Shown here piece after piece: positions 29,611 to 39,505 of a stretch of 64,000 nucleotides of DNA. The notes under the pieces are model-generated. The model had not been told where the DNA came from, did not search any database, and saw only the letters and a program-made list of their open reading frames with translations. Position 1 is the stretch's first letter, and every line of letters begins with the position of its first letter. This DNA is from Hyphomicrobiales bacterium (GTDB lineage Bacteria; Pseudomonadota; Alphaproteobacteria; Rhizobiales; JAJFHB01). The DNA is taken from positions 62,001 through 126,000 of the forward strand of contig JAJFHE010000033.1 of the NCBI GenBank assembly GCA_021775755.1. The letters run 5' to 3'. The position numbers and the translations under genes are program-made.

Positions 29611-30795
29611 ATGTCGCCTCGCCTCACTCTGCATTTCTTGAACATGGCGCATTTTCTCGACCATTTTTTCCTGCTGATTTTCCCGACCGCGGTAATCGCC
29701 CTGCTTGTCGAGTGGGGCCTCACCTATGGCGATGCGCTGGCCTATGGTACGCCGGCGTTTGCCGCCTTCGCGCTCGGCACACTGCCCGCCGGCTGGCTTG
29801 GCGACCGCTGGAGCCGGTCCGGCATGATCGCGGTGTTCTTCGTCGGCATTGGGCTTGCCTCCATTGCCACCGGCTTTGCACAAAGCCCCCTGTCGTTGAT
29901 GGCCGGCATGGCAGCACTCGGCCTTTTTGCGGCGATTTTTCACCCCGTCGGCCTTGCCATGGTCACGGAGGCGACGGACCGCCCGGGACACGCGCTGGCG
30001 GTCAATGGTGTGTGGGGCAACATGGGGCTTGCGGGCGCCGCCATCGCGACGGGGCTCCTCACCGACTGGATCAGCTGGCGCAGCGCGTTCATCGTGCCCG
30101 GCCTTTTCTCATTCGCTGTCGGCATCACTTATCTCCTGGCACTCAGAAGAGCAGGGCGCGACGCCGCACATCATGAGCGCCGCCGCGTCGCGCTGCTGCC
30201 CGCATCGGCAAACGAACGCTTGCGCGTTTTCAGCCTGATTGCGGTGTCAGCGCTTTTCGGCGGTCTGATTTTCAATGGCGTCACCGTGTCCCTGCCGAAA
30301 CTCTTCGAAGAACGCCTCGCCAGCATTGCCACCGAACTCTCCGAGATCGGCCTTGCCGCCTCGCTCGTTTTCGCCATTGCCGCTTTTGCCCAGCTTCCCG
30401 TCGGACGACTGCTCGACCGCTTCGGCGCCAAACCAATCCTGCTCGTCGTGCTCGCTTGCCAGATGGTCTTCCTGATCGCGGTCGCGGGCGCCGTCGGCAC
30501 CGTCACCATGGCTTACGCCATTCCACTTCTGCTGGTCATTTTCGGCGCCCTGCCGATCACCGGCTGGCTCATGGCACGGTACGTGCCATCCGAGTGGCGC
30601 GCCCGCGCGTTTGCGCTGGAATACGTGCTCTCCCTCGGCGTCGGCTCGCTCGCGGTGCCGATGATCTCCGTCATGCACGAGGCCGGCGGATTTGAGCGCC
30701 TGTTCACGGTGCTCGCGGGCGGCGGCGTCATCATATTCGCCACCGCATGGCTGCTGCCGGGGTTCACCCGCAAACCGGTTCCCGCCTCCGCGTGA
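29611..30795 (+). CDS. MFS transporter
   Basis: The 394-residue protein has about 12 TM helices and MFS loops (AGWLGDRWSRSGMIAV near residue 70, PVGRLLDRFGAKPIL near 264), with GLFAAIFHPVGLAMV in TM4 as in fosmidomycin-resistance-type carriers. It is likely a drug or metabolite efflux pump, under the divergent AraC-type gene. The substrate cannot be read from the sequence. Confidence 0.88.
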   Translation: MSPRLTLHFLNMAHFLDHFFLLIFPTAVIALLVEWGLTYGDALAYGTPAFAAFALGTLPAGWLGDRWSRSGMIAVFFVGIGLASIATGFAQSPLSLMAGMAALGLFAAIFHPVGLAMVTEATDRPGHALAVNGVWGNMGLAGAAIATGLLTDWISWRSAFIVPGLFSFAVGITYLLALRRAGRDAAHHERRRVALLPASANERLRVFSLIAVSALFGGLIFNGVTVSLPKLFEERLASIATELSEIGLAASLVFAIAAFAQLPVGRLLDRFGAKPILLVVLACQMVFLIAVAGAVGTVTMAYAIPLLLVIFGALPITGWLMARYVPSEWRARAFALEYVLSLGVGSLAVPMISVMHEAGGFERLFTVLAGGGVIIFATAWLLPGFTRKPVPASA

Positions 30796-30808
30796 ACCCG
30801 TTCTGGCG

Positions 30809-32461
30809 CTATCGCTCTTTCCACCATGCCCGCCAGGCATCGACGTCATAGGCGAAGCGTTTGCCCGTGACCGCACTCAGTGCCCCCGCAATGTCGCCCT
30901 TGAGCCAAAGCGGATCATCGCCGTGCTCAAGCCGGGCCATCAGTGCGGCAAGGGTCGAGTCGTCGTTCTGGCCGGTTTGCGAGATTGTCCACAGCGCTAT
31001 GGGCAAGGGATCAAAATACTTTTCCGAGCGATGCGGCGGCACGTTCCAGGGGTGTTCCAGCAATTCTTGCGGCACATGGCCCGCGCCCGCGACGCCCATG
31101 CCCCAGAGCACGATCCAGCGGCCAAGGTCGGACATCGGCACCATCATTTGTCCACCGATCATGCCGATATCGGCGCCGGGCATATCACTGGACAAAAGCC
31201 GCGCCAGAGCCACGCCGCCTGGCGTGCCCATCTTCGCCAGCTCAAAGACCGGTGCACGCAGCACATCGCGGCCGTGATTGCTGTAATTTTCGGGAACGGC
31301 AAGCGCGGCGCCGATCGATGCTTCCAGCTCGGCGATACGGGCCACGTCGACGGGCATAGTCGGGCGTTCCGGCAGCTGAGGAGGCGCTTCAGGCACCTCG
31401 CCCAGCCTGCCAAGGCTGCCCCACAGCACACCTTCATTCTCACCTGCGGTCCCGCCGATGAAGACGGCGCCCTCATGCGCCATCGTGGACATCGGACGGC
31501 CGCCCGCAAAGAGCCGCCCGGGCACCCAGGTTTCGCCGGAGCGCGACCACCACAGCCGCCCGCCGCCCTTTTCGCGCACCGCCGCCCACAGCCAGTCGCC
31601 GGTGCTGACGAGATCGACAGGCCGCCAGTCGACACGTGGCGTGTGCATGCGCCGCGCCGCCAGGTTGCGGGCGCGCCAGACCGCATCGCCGATATTGGTG
31701 TCGCGACCAATCCAGTAGGCAACGTCATAATGGGTCGTAAGGCCCCAGATCCGCGGCCCCTGATGCCAGTCGGGCACATCGCGCGGCTCGCCGCCCTCTT
31801 CCCAGTAGACCAGCCGGTCATACCCCCAGTCGCGCAGCCAGCCGTAGACCCGCTCGCCGTGAAATTCCAGCACCGGCATGCGGCTGACACGGCCCTCCGG
31901 CGTTTCATGGTCATAGACCTGCCGCCATGTAAGGCCGCCATCGTCGCTCGCCTGAAATCCGGCGCGCCACGCAGACGTCGCCGCCAGCAGGCCGCCGCGC
32001 CGCGAACCTATCCCGTGCACATGAAATATCGTTGCGCTCGGCACTTGAAGGTCGCGCCAGTCCTCGCCATTGGTGACGGTAACAGCGCCCCATCCCAAAG
32101 AAGCGCGGCTGTCTTCGTGAGGCCAGTAGAGCAGACCGTTGTGGACGACCGGCTTGCCAACGTCCTGTGAGAACAGATGGCGCTCGTGGCGCAGTTCGCC
32201 GGTCTCGGCATCGACACTCCAGATTTCCGCGGAGTTGTGGTTCACGCCCTTGACCGAATTCGCAAACCACACCCGCCCGCGATAGGCGATCAGGCGCGAG
32301 ACGACGGGCCACGGCCCAACGCGCGCCAGTTCGCGGATCTCAAGGTTACGCGACAGCGAACCCGCCTCCGCAGCTTGCACCGCGGCCAACAGGCACACGG
32401 CAGCCGCAAGAACCGCCGCCCACCGGCTAGAAACTCTTCGAAGAGCTGCTCCCATCGCCAC
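30809..32461 (-). CDS. exported beta-propeller-like protein, unknown function
   Basis: The 550-residue protein has a signal peptide (residues 12-34, AVLAAAVCLLAAVQAAEAG). Repeats such as SDDGGLTWRQVYD and WWSRSGETWVPGRL look like BNR/sortilin-like propeller blades, then a helical HEAT-like C-terminal part (ISQTGQNDDSTLAALMARLE). No enzyme motif is evident. It probably binds carbohydrate or protein in the periplasm; inference only. Confidence 0.7.
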   Translation of the reverse strand: MAMGAALRRVSSRWAAVLAAAVCLLAAVQAAEAGSLSRNLEIRELARVGPWPVVSRLIAYRGRVWFANSVKGVNHNSAEIWSVDAETGELRHERHLFSQDVGKPVVHNGLLYWPHEDSRASLGWGAVTVTNGEDWRDLQVPSATIFHVHGIGSRRGGLLAATSAWRAGFQASDDGGLTWRQVYDHETPEGRVSRMPVLEFHGERVYGWLRDWGYDRLVYWEEGGEPRDVPDWHQGPRIWGLTTHYDVAYWIGRDTNIGDAVWRARNLAARRMHTPRVDWRPVDLVSTGDWLWAAVREKGGGRLWWSRSGETWVPGRLFAGGRPMSTMAHEGAVFIGGTAGENEGVLWGSLGRLGEVPEAPPQLPERPTMPVDVARIAELEASIGAALAVPENYSNHGRDVLRAPVFELAKMGTPGGVALARLLSSDMPGADIGMIGGQMMVPMSDLGRWIVLWGMGVAGAGHVPQELLEHPWNVPPHRSEKYFDPLPIALWTISQTGQNDDSTLAALMARLEHGDDPLWLKGDIAGALSAVTGKRFAYDVDAWRAWWKER

Positions 32462-32550
32462 AGCCTATACGCTCGCCCTCCTTTTGAGCAGAGCCACACA
32501 TCAATTTGATTGCAGGCTGAAGTTCGAAACCCCTCGCATAAGAAGGTTCC

Positions 32551-32982
32551 GGCCGCAACGTGACCGCGACGGCGACCGCCCGCCGGGCTTTGCCCGCCCC
32601 CTCGGAGGCCTGAGCAAAGCGAATGTCGGAAGCAAACAAGGGGACACTCTTCGATACCCGACCGGGCCGCAACGTGGCCGCAAGGGCGACTCCCCGCTGA
32701 GCTTGTCCCGCCCCCTCGGAGACCTGAGCGAAGCGAATGCCGGAAGCAAACAAGGGAACACTCTTCGATACCCGCCCCGGCCGCAACGTGGCCGCAAGGG
32801 CGACTCCCCGCTGAGCTTGTCCCGCCCCCTTCGAGACCTGAGCGAAGCGAATGCCGGAAACAAACAAGGGGACACTTTTCGATACCCGCCCCGGCCACAA
32901 CGTGGCCGCAAGGGCGACTGCCCGCCGGGCTTTGCCCGCCCCTTCGGAGACCTGAGCGAAGCGAACGTCGTGAGAAAAACAA
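32551..32982. repeat. 114-bp tandem repeat array next to a tRNA gene
   Basis: Four units start at 32551, 32665, 32779 and 32893, an exact 114-base period. Each begins GGCC(G/A)CAACGTGGCC (first unit GTGACC), and contains CCCGC-rich arms and GAGCGAAGCGAATG. The last unit stops at the 3' end of the tRNA. The unit is a multiple of 3, so it is open in several frames, but I see no real gene. The gap from 32462 to 32550 has nothing else. Confidence 0.9.
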
Positions 32983-33059
32983 TGGTGCGCGCGGGAGGAC
33001 TCGAACCTCCAACATCCCGCTTCTGAAACGGGCGACTCTACCGATTGGCCTACGCGCGC
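32983..33059 (-). tRNA. tRNA with CAG anticodon, class I fold (unusual)
   Basis: The 77-base gene has acceptor GCGCGCG/CGCGCGC, T-arm GGAGG-TTCGAGT-CCTCC, discriminator A and an encoded CCA. The anticodon arm is CCCGT-TTCAGAA-GCGGG, so the anticodon is CAG (CUG codons, Leu). Bacterial Leu tRNAs are class II with a long variable arm; this one has only 5 bases (ATGTT). The D-stem is weak (3 pairs). It may be a noncanonical tRNA. Confidence 0.75.
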
Positions 33060-33266
33060 GGAGATTTACAGCACGCCGCGAGGAAAAAAACTCTGAGGAA
33101 GAATGGATCCGGCCGGCGCCCGTTCACAGGGCGTGCGGAAACCGTCAGCTCAGGCCGAGCGGCGAGCGTGTGGCGGTGCCCGATAGTCGGGCGCTGTGGC
33201 GGATCGTGTTCATAGCGGGCGGGTGAGTACGCCCGTGCGGCAATTTTGTCAACAGGCGGGCCCCGA

Positions 33267-35099
33267 TTACTCCGCCGCGGCCGGGGACGCCGCTTCACCC
33301 TGAGGCTTCAATGCCGGGAAATCGTCAGGCGTTATTGTTTCGCGCTCGAGCAGCATCCGCGCACCCGCATCGAGGTTGCCAGCGTGCTTTTTGAGCAGTT
33401 CTTTGGCACTCGCATAAGCTTCATCGAGAAGCCGGCGCAGGGCCAGATCGATGTCCTTCGCGGTGGCTTCTGAAAACTCGCGCGGTGTCGCCATGATCCC
33501 CTGCTCGCCGAGATAACGCTGGCGTTGCGGATCGTAGACCACCTGGCCGAGTTCTTTCGACATGCCGAACCGCATCACCATCTGCCGCGCGATGTCGCTT
33601 GCCTTGTCGAGATCGTCCGCCGCGCCGGTCGATATTTCACCGAAAGTCAGATCTTCCGCCGCGCGGCCCGCAAGCAACACCGTCATGCGGTTTTTCAACT
33701 CCTGCGTCGTGATCAGGAAACGGTCCTCGGTCGGGCGCTGCAAAGTGTAGCCGAGCGCTCCGATGGAGCGCGGAATGATGGACACCTTGTGCACCGGATC
33801 GGAGCCCGCGAGGTTGGCAGCAACCAGCGCGTGGCCCATCTCGTGATAGGCGACGACCTCGCGCTCATGCTCGTTCAATAGTCGGCTCTTCTTCTCGGCG
33901 CCCGCAACAATGCGCTCCACCGCGCGGGTAAAGTCCTGAAGGGTCACTTCCTCACCGTCACGCCGGGTCGCCACGATCGCCGCCTCGTTGACGAGATTGG
34001 CAAGATCGGCACCGGTGAAGCCCGGCGTCAGACCGGCGATCTTTTCAGGATCTGCATCGGCAGCGAGTTCCACCTTTTTCATATGTACGCGCAAGATGGC
34101 GGCGCGGCCAACTTTGTCCGGACGATCGACCACCACCTGCCGGTCGAACCGGCCGGCACGGGTCAGCGCCGGATCGAGGATCTCCGGCCGGTTGGTCGCC
34201 GCAAGCAGCACGATACCGCCGCGCGGATCGAACCCGTCAAGTTCGGACAATAGCTGATTGAGCGTCTGCTCCTTTTCATCGTGCCCGCCGCCGAACGTGC
34301 CGGGCCCGCGTGCCTTGCCAAGCGCGTCGAGCTCGTCGATGAAAATGATGCAGGGCGCCGCCTTGCGCGCCTGCTCGAAAAGATCGCGCACCCGCGCCGC
34401 GCCTACACCGACGAACATTTCAACGAATTCGGAGCCCGATATCGAAAAGAACGGCACACCCGCCTCGCCGGCGACAGCGCGCGCCAGCAGCGTCTTGCCG
34501 GTACCCGGCGGTCCGACCAGCATAATGCCCTTGGGGATGCGCGCGCCGAGCCTGCCGTATGTTTCCTGGTCCTGCAGGAAGGACACGACCTCCTGCAGTT
34601 CCATCTTGGCCTCATCGACACCCGCCACATCGTCGAAGGTGACGCCGGTCTCGCGCTCGACATAGACCTTCGCCTTGCTCTTGCCGACATTCATGAAACC
34701 GCCCATGCCCTGACGCTCGGCAATGCGGCGGAAGAAGAACATCCACAGGCCGAAAAAGATCATCACCGGCACGACCCACGACAGGATATCGCGGATAAGC
34801 GTGTTTTCCCTTTCACCGGAAAAGCTGACGCCCGCGTCTTCGAGCTCCCGGGCGAACTCCGGGTCGACGCGGTTGGTAACGATGATCTCCTTGCCATCGA
34901 TCGGCGTCGCGAGATCGCCGCGCAACGAGTTTTCCAAAACCACCACCTGCTCGATCTGACCACCGCGCAGGAGTTCCAGAAAGCGGCTGTAGCTCACCTG
35001 CTCGACGGTGCGCGTCGAGATGAGCCAACTCTGGAACATCATCACCGCCGCAACGGCGGCGACGAGATACCAGAAATTGAACTGATGCTTCTTTTCCAT
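33267..35099 (-). CDS. FtsH-like membrane AAA+ metalloprotease (paralogue)
   Basis: From the ATG at 35099 the protein has 610 residues. Two TM helices (10-26 and 106-124) flank a periplasmic part. The AAA module has Walker A GPPGTGKT at 196-203, FIDELDALG and a second region, and the M41 site is HEMGH in [12 protein letters not shown] second FtsH is encoded at 58514, so this is an extra copy rather than the main enzyme. Differences are FIDELDA (not EIDA) and HEMGH (not HEGGH). It degrades membrane or cytoplasmic proteins; targets are unknown. Confidence 0.9.
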   Translation of the reverse strand: MEKKHQFNFWYLVAAVAAVMMFQSWLISTRTVEQVSYSRFLELLRGGQIEQVVVLENSLRGDLATPIDGKEIIVTNRVDPEFARELEDAGVSFSGERENTLIRDILSWVVPVMIFFGLWMFFFRRIAERQGMGGFMNVGKSKAKVYVERETGVTFDDVAGVDEAKMELQEVVSFLQDQETYGRLGARIPKGIMLVGPPGTGKTLLARAVAGEAGVPFFSISGSEFVEMFVGVGAARVRDLFEQARKAAPCIIFIDELDALGKARGPGTFGGGHDEKEQTLNQLLSELDGFDPRGGIVLLAATNRPEILDPALTRAGRFDRQVVVDRPDKVGRAAILRVHMKKVELAADADPEKIAGLTPGFTGADLANLVNEAAIVATRRDGEEVTLQDFTRAVERIVAGAEKKSRLLNEHEREVVAYHEMGHALVAANLAGSDPVHKVSIIPRSIGALGYTLQRPTEDRFLITTQELKNRMTVLLAGRAAEDLTFGEISTGAADDLDKASDIARQMVMRFGMSKELGQVVYDPQRQRYLGEQGIMATPREFSEATAKDIDLALRRLLDEAYASAKELLKKHAGNLDAGARMLLERETITPDDFPALKPQGEAASPAAAE

Positions 35100-35419
35100 A
35101 AACGGCCTTTGCGCACGGAAAGAGAGACCGGCAAACCCTACCACAAATGTTGGGCGCCGGCGCACCGCGCACAAGCCCTCTGCGGCACCCTGTCAACCGC
35201 GGCGAGGGCGCGTTCGCACCAACGTTCCAACAACTCGGCCGGTTTACACTCGCGCTCGATGAGCACATTGCCAATCTCCAGCCGCCGGCGAACTGCCAAT
35301 TGATCCTGATCAAGAGATGCCTGGACGGAGCACCCGTAAACTTTGCCATCGAGCGAAGATCATCGCATTCGAAAAAGGTGTGCAAGGCTAAATCGGTCCT
35401 GCAAACAGGGAGGAACTCA
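35100..35419. other. intergenic region between ftsH paralogue and a small gene
   Basis: No gene is convincing in this 320-base interval. A long frame that enters from 35147 carries no ribosome site until ATG 35420. GGGAGGAACTC just before 35420 is a ribosome site. Confidence 0.5.
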
Positions 35420-35716
35420 ATGACAGTCGTATTCACAAGAACGGTTACTCCGAATTCCGGCCATCTGGACGACACCATGAAATTCGTGAAGAGGCGCATT
35501 CGCGCCCTGAAGAAAACCTATGGGCTGGATGTTTCTCTGAACGGCAGGTTTGGCGGCCCGGCCGGCCAACTCATCATGGTGTCGTATCATGACGACATGG
35601 GATCGCTGGAGAAAATGAGGCGGAAGATCATTGCCGGCGTCGCCAGCGGAAAAATCCCGCAACCGAAACCCGGCCTGATCAAAAACGTCGAGGATGCCGT
35701 CTGGATCAGACTCTAG
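35420..35716 (+). CDS. small conserved hypothetical protein (alpha-beta barrel-like)
   Basis: The 98-residue protein starts after a perfect GGGAGG. Residues 2-30 (VVFTRTVTPNSGHLDDTMKF) and 50-75 (QLIMVSYHDDMGSLEKMRR) alternate strand and helix as in the ferredoxin-like dimeric alpha-beta barrel fold. No function is known. It stands alone between the FtsH paralogue and the LysR gene. Confidence 0.75.
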   Translation: MTVVFTRTVTPNSGHLDDTMKFVKRRIRALKKTYGLDVSLNGRFGGPAGQLIMVSYHDDMGSLEKMRRKIIAGVASGKIPQPKPGLIKNVEDAVWIRL

Positions 35717-35759
35717 AACTTCGCGTGCTTCGCGATAATTAGGGGTCGCGACCGTCGAC

Positions 35760-36683
35760 TTACGTGGGTGTTCCGGGTTTCCGGCGCGGCCGTACAACCG
35801 CGTCATGGGCCTCCGTCAAAACCCAGTCGCAGAACGTCTTAATGTTCATCCGAGCCCGCGCCTCAGGTGGATGCACCAGATGGTAGGCGCCCTCAAGTTC
35901 AACAGAGCGCGCAAAGAGACGAACCAGCGTCCCCTGGGAAATCTCGTCTTCCAGCAGTGCTTCAGCGCCCAGCGCCACGCCCTGCCCCTCGACAGCGGCT
36001 TGATGCACCACATTGGGATCGTTCATCGTAACGCCTGATCCAAGGTTCAGATCCTGCGCGCCGACGGCATTGAGCCAGGAGCGCCAAAGACGATGATCGC
36101 TCTCGTGCAACAAAGTATGGTTCTCGAGGTCTTGGATCTCGCGCAGGTGTGGGTGTTCATCCAGAAACCGTGGACTGCACACCGCGATGATCCGGCTCGG
36201 GATGAGGAGTTCACTTACAAGACCCGGCCAGTCGCCGTGCCCCCAGGCCACCGCGATATCCAGATCCATGCGGTTGAAGTCAATCTCCTCGTTGGTCAGT
36301 TGCAGGTGCATCGCGATATCGGGAAAGCGGGCGGAAAACCGGCCGATCCGGCGCGTCAGCCAGCGCGCCGCAAAATAGGACGTCAAGCCGACCCGCAAAG
36401 GCAAAGTACCGCCACCGGCACGGATCTCGTTGACGGTTTGCTCAACCCGGTCGAAGCTTTCCCTCAGCACTGCCTGCAAGCGCTCGCCCGCTTCGGTGAG
36501 GCGAAGCTGGCGGGTCAGCCGCAGGAACAGGCGAATACCGAGATCTGACTCCAGTGCCTTGACCTGATGCGATACAGCCGACTGCGTTACGAACAGTTCC
36601 TGTGCCGCCAACGTGAAGCTCAGGTTCCGCGCCGCAGCCTCAAAGGCGCGTAGCGACACAGGCGATGGCAGGTTACGGCTCAT
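35760..36683 (-). CDS. LysR-family transcriptional regulator (GcvA-like)
   Basis: From ATG 36683 the protein has 307 residues: winged helix-turn-helix near residues 5-60 (SFTLAAQELFVTQSAVSHQV) and a C-terminal effector domain (ARWLTRRIGRF, FPDIAMHLQL, DLDIAVAWGHGDW). It is divergent from the emrA-like gene with 175 bases between, so it likely controls the efflux operon. The effector is unknown. A start at 36698 is also possible. Confidence 0.85.
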   Translation of the reverse strand: MSRNLPSPVSLRAFEAAARNLSFTLAAQELFVTQSAVSHQVKALESDLGIRLFLRLTRQLRLTEAGERLQAVLRESFDRVEQTVNEIRAGGGTLPLRVGLTSYFAARWLTRRIGRFSARFPDIAMHLQLTNEEIDFNRMDLDIAVAWGHGDWPGLVSELLIPSRIIAVCSPRFLDEHPHLREIQDLENHTLLHESDHRLWRSWLNAVGAQDLNLGSGVTMNDPNVVHQAAVEGQGVALGAEALLEDEISQGTLVRLFARSVELEGAYHLVHPPEARARMNIKTFCDWVLTEAHDAVVRPRRKPGTPT

Positions 36684-36858
36684 AACACTGTTATACATGA
36701 ATTCACCTAATCCATAGCCTCAAATTAAATCACTTGTCGCCTTCATTTCAAAGGTGGGAAGCTGGATTGTTCCTAGTTCGGCATAGAACTTACATGAAAC
36801 AGTTTTGCGCATCGCGCGCCGGGTGCCCCGGCGGCCCTCCCGGGAGAATGGCTGGGTA

Positions 36859-37926
36859 ATGTCTGCCATCGTCCGCAGAAAACTTCGAGCCGTGTTGCTC
36901 TACGCGATTCCGGTTCTGGCTGTGCTGGGCGGCGCCTATGTCTATGGCCTTGGCGGCCGCTACGTTTCGACAGAAAACGCCTATGTTCGTGCCGACATCG
37001 TCGCCATCAGTTCAGAGATCGATGGCCGGGTTTCAAGTGTTCTCGTTGACGACAACGAGTTCGTCGAAGCAAACCAGATCCTGTTCGAGATCGATCCTGA
37101 ACCGTTTCTCCTGAAGCTTGCGGCGGCGGAAGCTGAACTGTCGATCGTCCGCCAGCAGATCGCGTCGCATCGCGCCCGCTACCAGCAAAGCGAGGTTGAT
37201 ATTCGCATCGCCCATGAGCGTATCCGCTATTTGACGCTGGAGTTCGAGCGCCGCCGCAAATTGGCCGAGGATGGCCACAGCGCTCAGGCTCAACTGGAAT
37301 CGGCAGAACATGATCTCGAAACCGCACGGCAAAGGGTCGGCTCGCTTGAACAAAGCATGCTCATGGTCATTGCCGATCTCGGCGGCCGCCCCGATCTCCC
37401 GGTCGACGAGCACCCCAACTATGTCCGCGCCCTTGTCACGCGCGATCAGGCTGCCCTCGACGTTACCCGCACAAAAGTCCGCGCGCCCTCGGCTGGCCAT
37501 CTCGGCAACGTCACCCTCGAGGTCGGAGAACAGATCGAGGCGAGCGACACCGTGTTCCCCCTGATCACCACAACCGAACCGTGGATCGAAGCCAATCTCA
37601 AGGAAGTCCACCTCACAAATGTGGCGGCAGGCCAGCAAGCAACAATCGAAATCGACAGCTATCCGGGCGAAGTCTGGCACGGCACCGTTGAAAGCATCTC
37701 ACCGGCAACCGGTGCGGAGTTCACTCTCCTCCCCGCCCAGAACGCTACCGGCAACTGGGTGAAGGTGGTGCAGCGCATCCCGGTCAAGTTACGCATCGCA
37801 CCAACTCCGGGAATGCCGGTTCTGCGCGCCGGCATGACCGCAACAATCGAAATCGATACCCGCCAGGCCCGCTATGTCGATACGTTCATCGACATGGTTT
37901 TCGCAAGTACCGATGACGGCGGCTAG
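36859..37926 (+). CDS. emrA: EmrA/HlyD-like membrane fusion protein
   Basis: From ATG 36859 the protein has 355 residues. A TM helix (residues 9-31), the lipoyl/barrel-sandwich half-motif (DIVAISSEIDGRVSSVLVDDNEF), a helical hairpin (QQIASHRARYQQSEVDIRIAH...) and a second half (VRAPSAGHLGNVTLEVGEQI) are in the right order. It bridges the inner-membrane transporter and an outer channel. The following emrB-like gene overlaps it by 14 bases. Confidence 0.9.
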   Translation: MSAIVRRKLRAVLLYAIPVLAVLGGAYVYGLGGRYVSTENAYVRADIVAISSEIDGRVSSVLVDDNEFVEANQILFEIDPEPFLLKLAAAEAELSIVRQQIASHRARYQQSEVDIRIAHERIRYLTLEFERRRKLAEDGHSAQAQLESAEHDLETARQRVGSLEQSMLMVIADLGGRPDLPVDEHPNYVRALVTRDQAALDVTRTKVRAPSAGHLGNVTLEVGEQIEASDTVFPLITTTEPWIEANLKEVHLTNVAAGQQATIEIDSYPGEVWHGTVESISPATGAEFTLLPAQNATGNWVKVVQRIPVKLRIAPTPGMPVLRAGMTATIEIDTRQARYVDTFIDMVFASTDDGG

Positions 37927-39451
37927 CGTCAACGCTGAAGCATCCGCGCTGCCGACGGGAACGCGCCGCATTCTGATCATTCTCGCGGGCATGGGCGGCA
38001 GCTCGGTCTATGAGTTCACCTGGTCAATTGCCGGGGTCGCCCTGCCACATATGCAGGGCGCGTTTTCCGCAACCCCGGATCAGATCTCATGGGTGATGAC
38101 ATCCTTCATCATGGGCACAGTAGTGACCATGGCATGCTCTGGCTGGCTCGCCGCGCGCTTCGGCACCAAGCGCGTCTATCTCGTCTCCATCGTCGGCTTT
38201 GGCATAAGCCTTTTCATGTGCGGCGCGGCAACGACGCTTTTTGAAGAAGTTGCCTGGCGCCTGACGCAAGGCGTCTTCGGCGCCGCCCTGCTCCCCCTCG
38301 GTCAGGCGATAACGGTAAGCGCCTATCCCCCCGAGCGCCACGGCGCCGGCACCGCGGTCTGGACCATAGGCACCATCGGTGGCGCCATCATGGGGCCTGT
38401 TGTCGGTGGCGTGGTTGTCGAATTCATGAGCTGGCCGTGGGTTTTTTATCTGAACATCCCGCTCGCGATTATCGCCTTCATCATTGCCTCGACCGTCCTG
38501 CCGAAGGACGAGCCGCATGACGATGTGCGCCTCGACGTTTTCGGCTTTGCCGCGATAATGGTGGCCGTAACATCGTTCCAGATCCTGCTGACGCGGGGGG
38601 AGCGGCTCGACTGGTTTGCGTCAACGGAAATCGTGTTGGAATGCGGGCTGAGCATCCTGGCGCTCTATATGTTCATCGTGCACTCGCTGACCACCGAGAG
38701 GCCTTTTTTCCGCCCCGCCCTGTTTCGCGACCGAAATTTCAGTCTCGGCCTCATTGCCGCCATCGCCAACGGCGCGATTGCCACACTGCCCCTCGTGGTG
38801 CTTCCGCTGATGCTTGAACAAATGGCGGGCTACCCGGTTCTTGACGCAGGCCTGCTCCTCGCTCCGCGCGGCATCGGCCTCGTCGTCGTGTCAATCCTGC
38901 TGGCCCGCTATGACGCTTATCTGCGGCCGAGATACGTGATGGTCGCGGGCTTCGCTCTGACCTTCGTTTCAGGCATGGCCATGGCCGAATGGACGGCGGA
39001 CGTGAGTACTGCGGAGATCGTTTGGGTCAATATTGCACAAGGCGTCGGCGGCGGCGCCGTCTTCATCGCCATCAACGTGCTGACCTTCTCAACGCTGAAA
39101 CAGGAATACAAAACCGAGGGGCTCGCCATCTATTACACGGTGCTGTTCAGCGGTGCGACCATCGGCATCGCCGCCATCGTTGCCGTGCTCACGCGTATGG
39201 GCCAGGTCGCACACAGTGTTGTTGGCGCACATATCAATCCCTTCAATGAACGCTTCCGCCTGCTCGCGTTACCAGAGACATGGGATCTGAACAATCTTGA
39301 AGGCCTGGCGGCCCTGCAGCGCGAAGTAGCGCGGCAAGCGGAGATGATCGCCTACGCCGACAGCTTTCTTGCTGCTGCGATCATCGCACTTGTGGCTTTG
39401 CCCCTTGCATTCTTTTTTCGGGATCCGAAGCCGGAAACCGCCGGCCGATAG
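37913..39451 (+). CDS. emrB: DHA2-family MFS drug efflux transporter (EmrB-like)
   Basis: The 512-residue protein starts at ATG 37913, overlapping the emrA end by 14 bases. About 14 TM helices can be seen. Typical motifs include SWVMTSFIMGTVVTMACSGW in TM2, LAARFGTKRVYLVSIV in loop 2-3 and GPVVGGVVVEFMSW in TM5. It pumps toxic compounds with EmrA and a TolC-type channel. The LysR gene upstream is the likely regulator. Confidence 0.9.
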   Translation: MTAASVNAEASALPTGTRRILIILAGMGGSSVYEFTWSIAGVALPHMQGAFSATPDQISWVMTSFIMGTVVTMACSGWLAARFGTKRVYLVSIVGFGISLFMCGAATTLFEEVAWRLTQGVFGAALLPLGQAITVSAYPPERHGAGTAVWTIGTIGGAIMGPVVGGVVVEFMSWPWVFYLNIPLAIIAFIIASTVLPKDEPHDDVRLDVFGFAAIMVAVTSFQILLTRGERLDWFASTEIVLECGLSILALYMFIVHSLTTERPFFRPALFRDRNFSLGLIAAIANGAIATLPLVVLPLMLEQMAGYPVLDAGLLLAPRGIGLVVVSILLARYDAYLRPRYVMVAGFALTFVSGMAMAEWTADVSTAEIVWVNIAQGVGGGAVFIAINVLTFSTLKQEYKTEGLAIYYTVLFSGATIGIAAIVAVLTRMGQVAHSVVGAHINPFNERFRLLALPETWDLNNLEGLAALQREVARQAEMIAYADSFLAAAIIALVALPLAFFFRDPKPETAGR

Positions 39452-39505
39452 GCCCAGGCAATTTTCGGTATCGATCGATACGACGTCGAGACCGCCGCAC
39501 ACCGG

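Noticed and set aside
32551-32982. CRISPR array
   Set aside because: Units are contiguous 114-bp copies without unique spacers, and no cas gene is near.
32484-33026. Open frames through the 114-bp repeats
   Set aside because: Frames stay open because the unit is a multiple of 3; products are repetitive and charge-biased.
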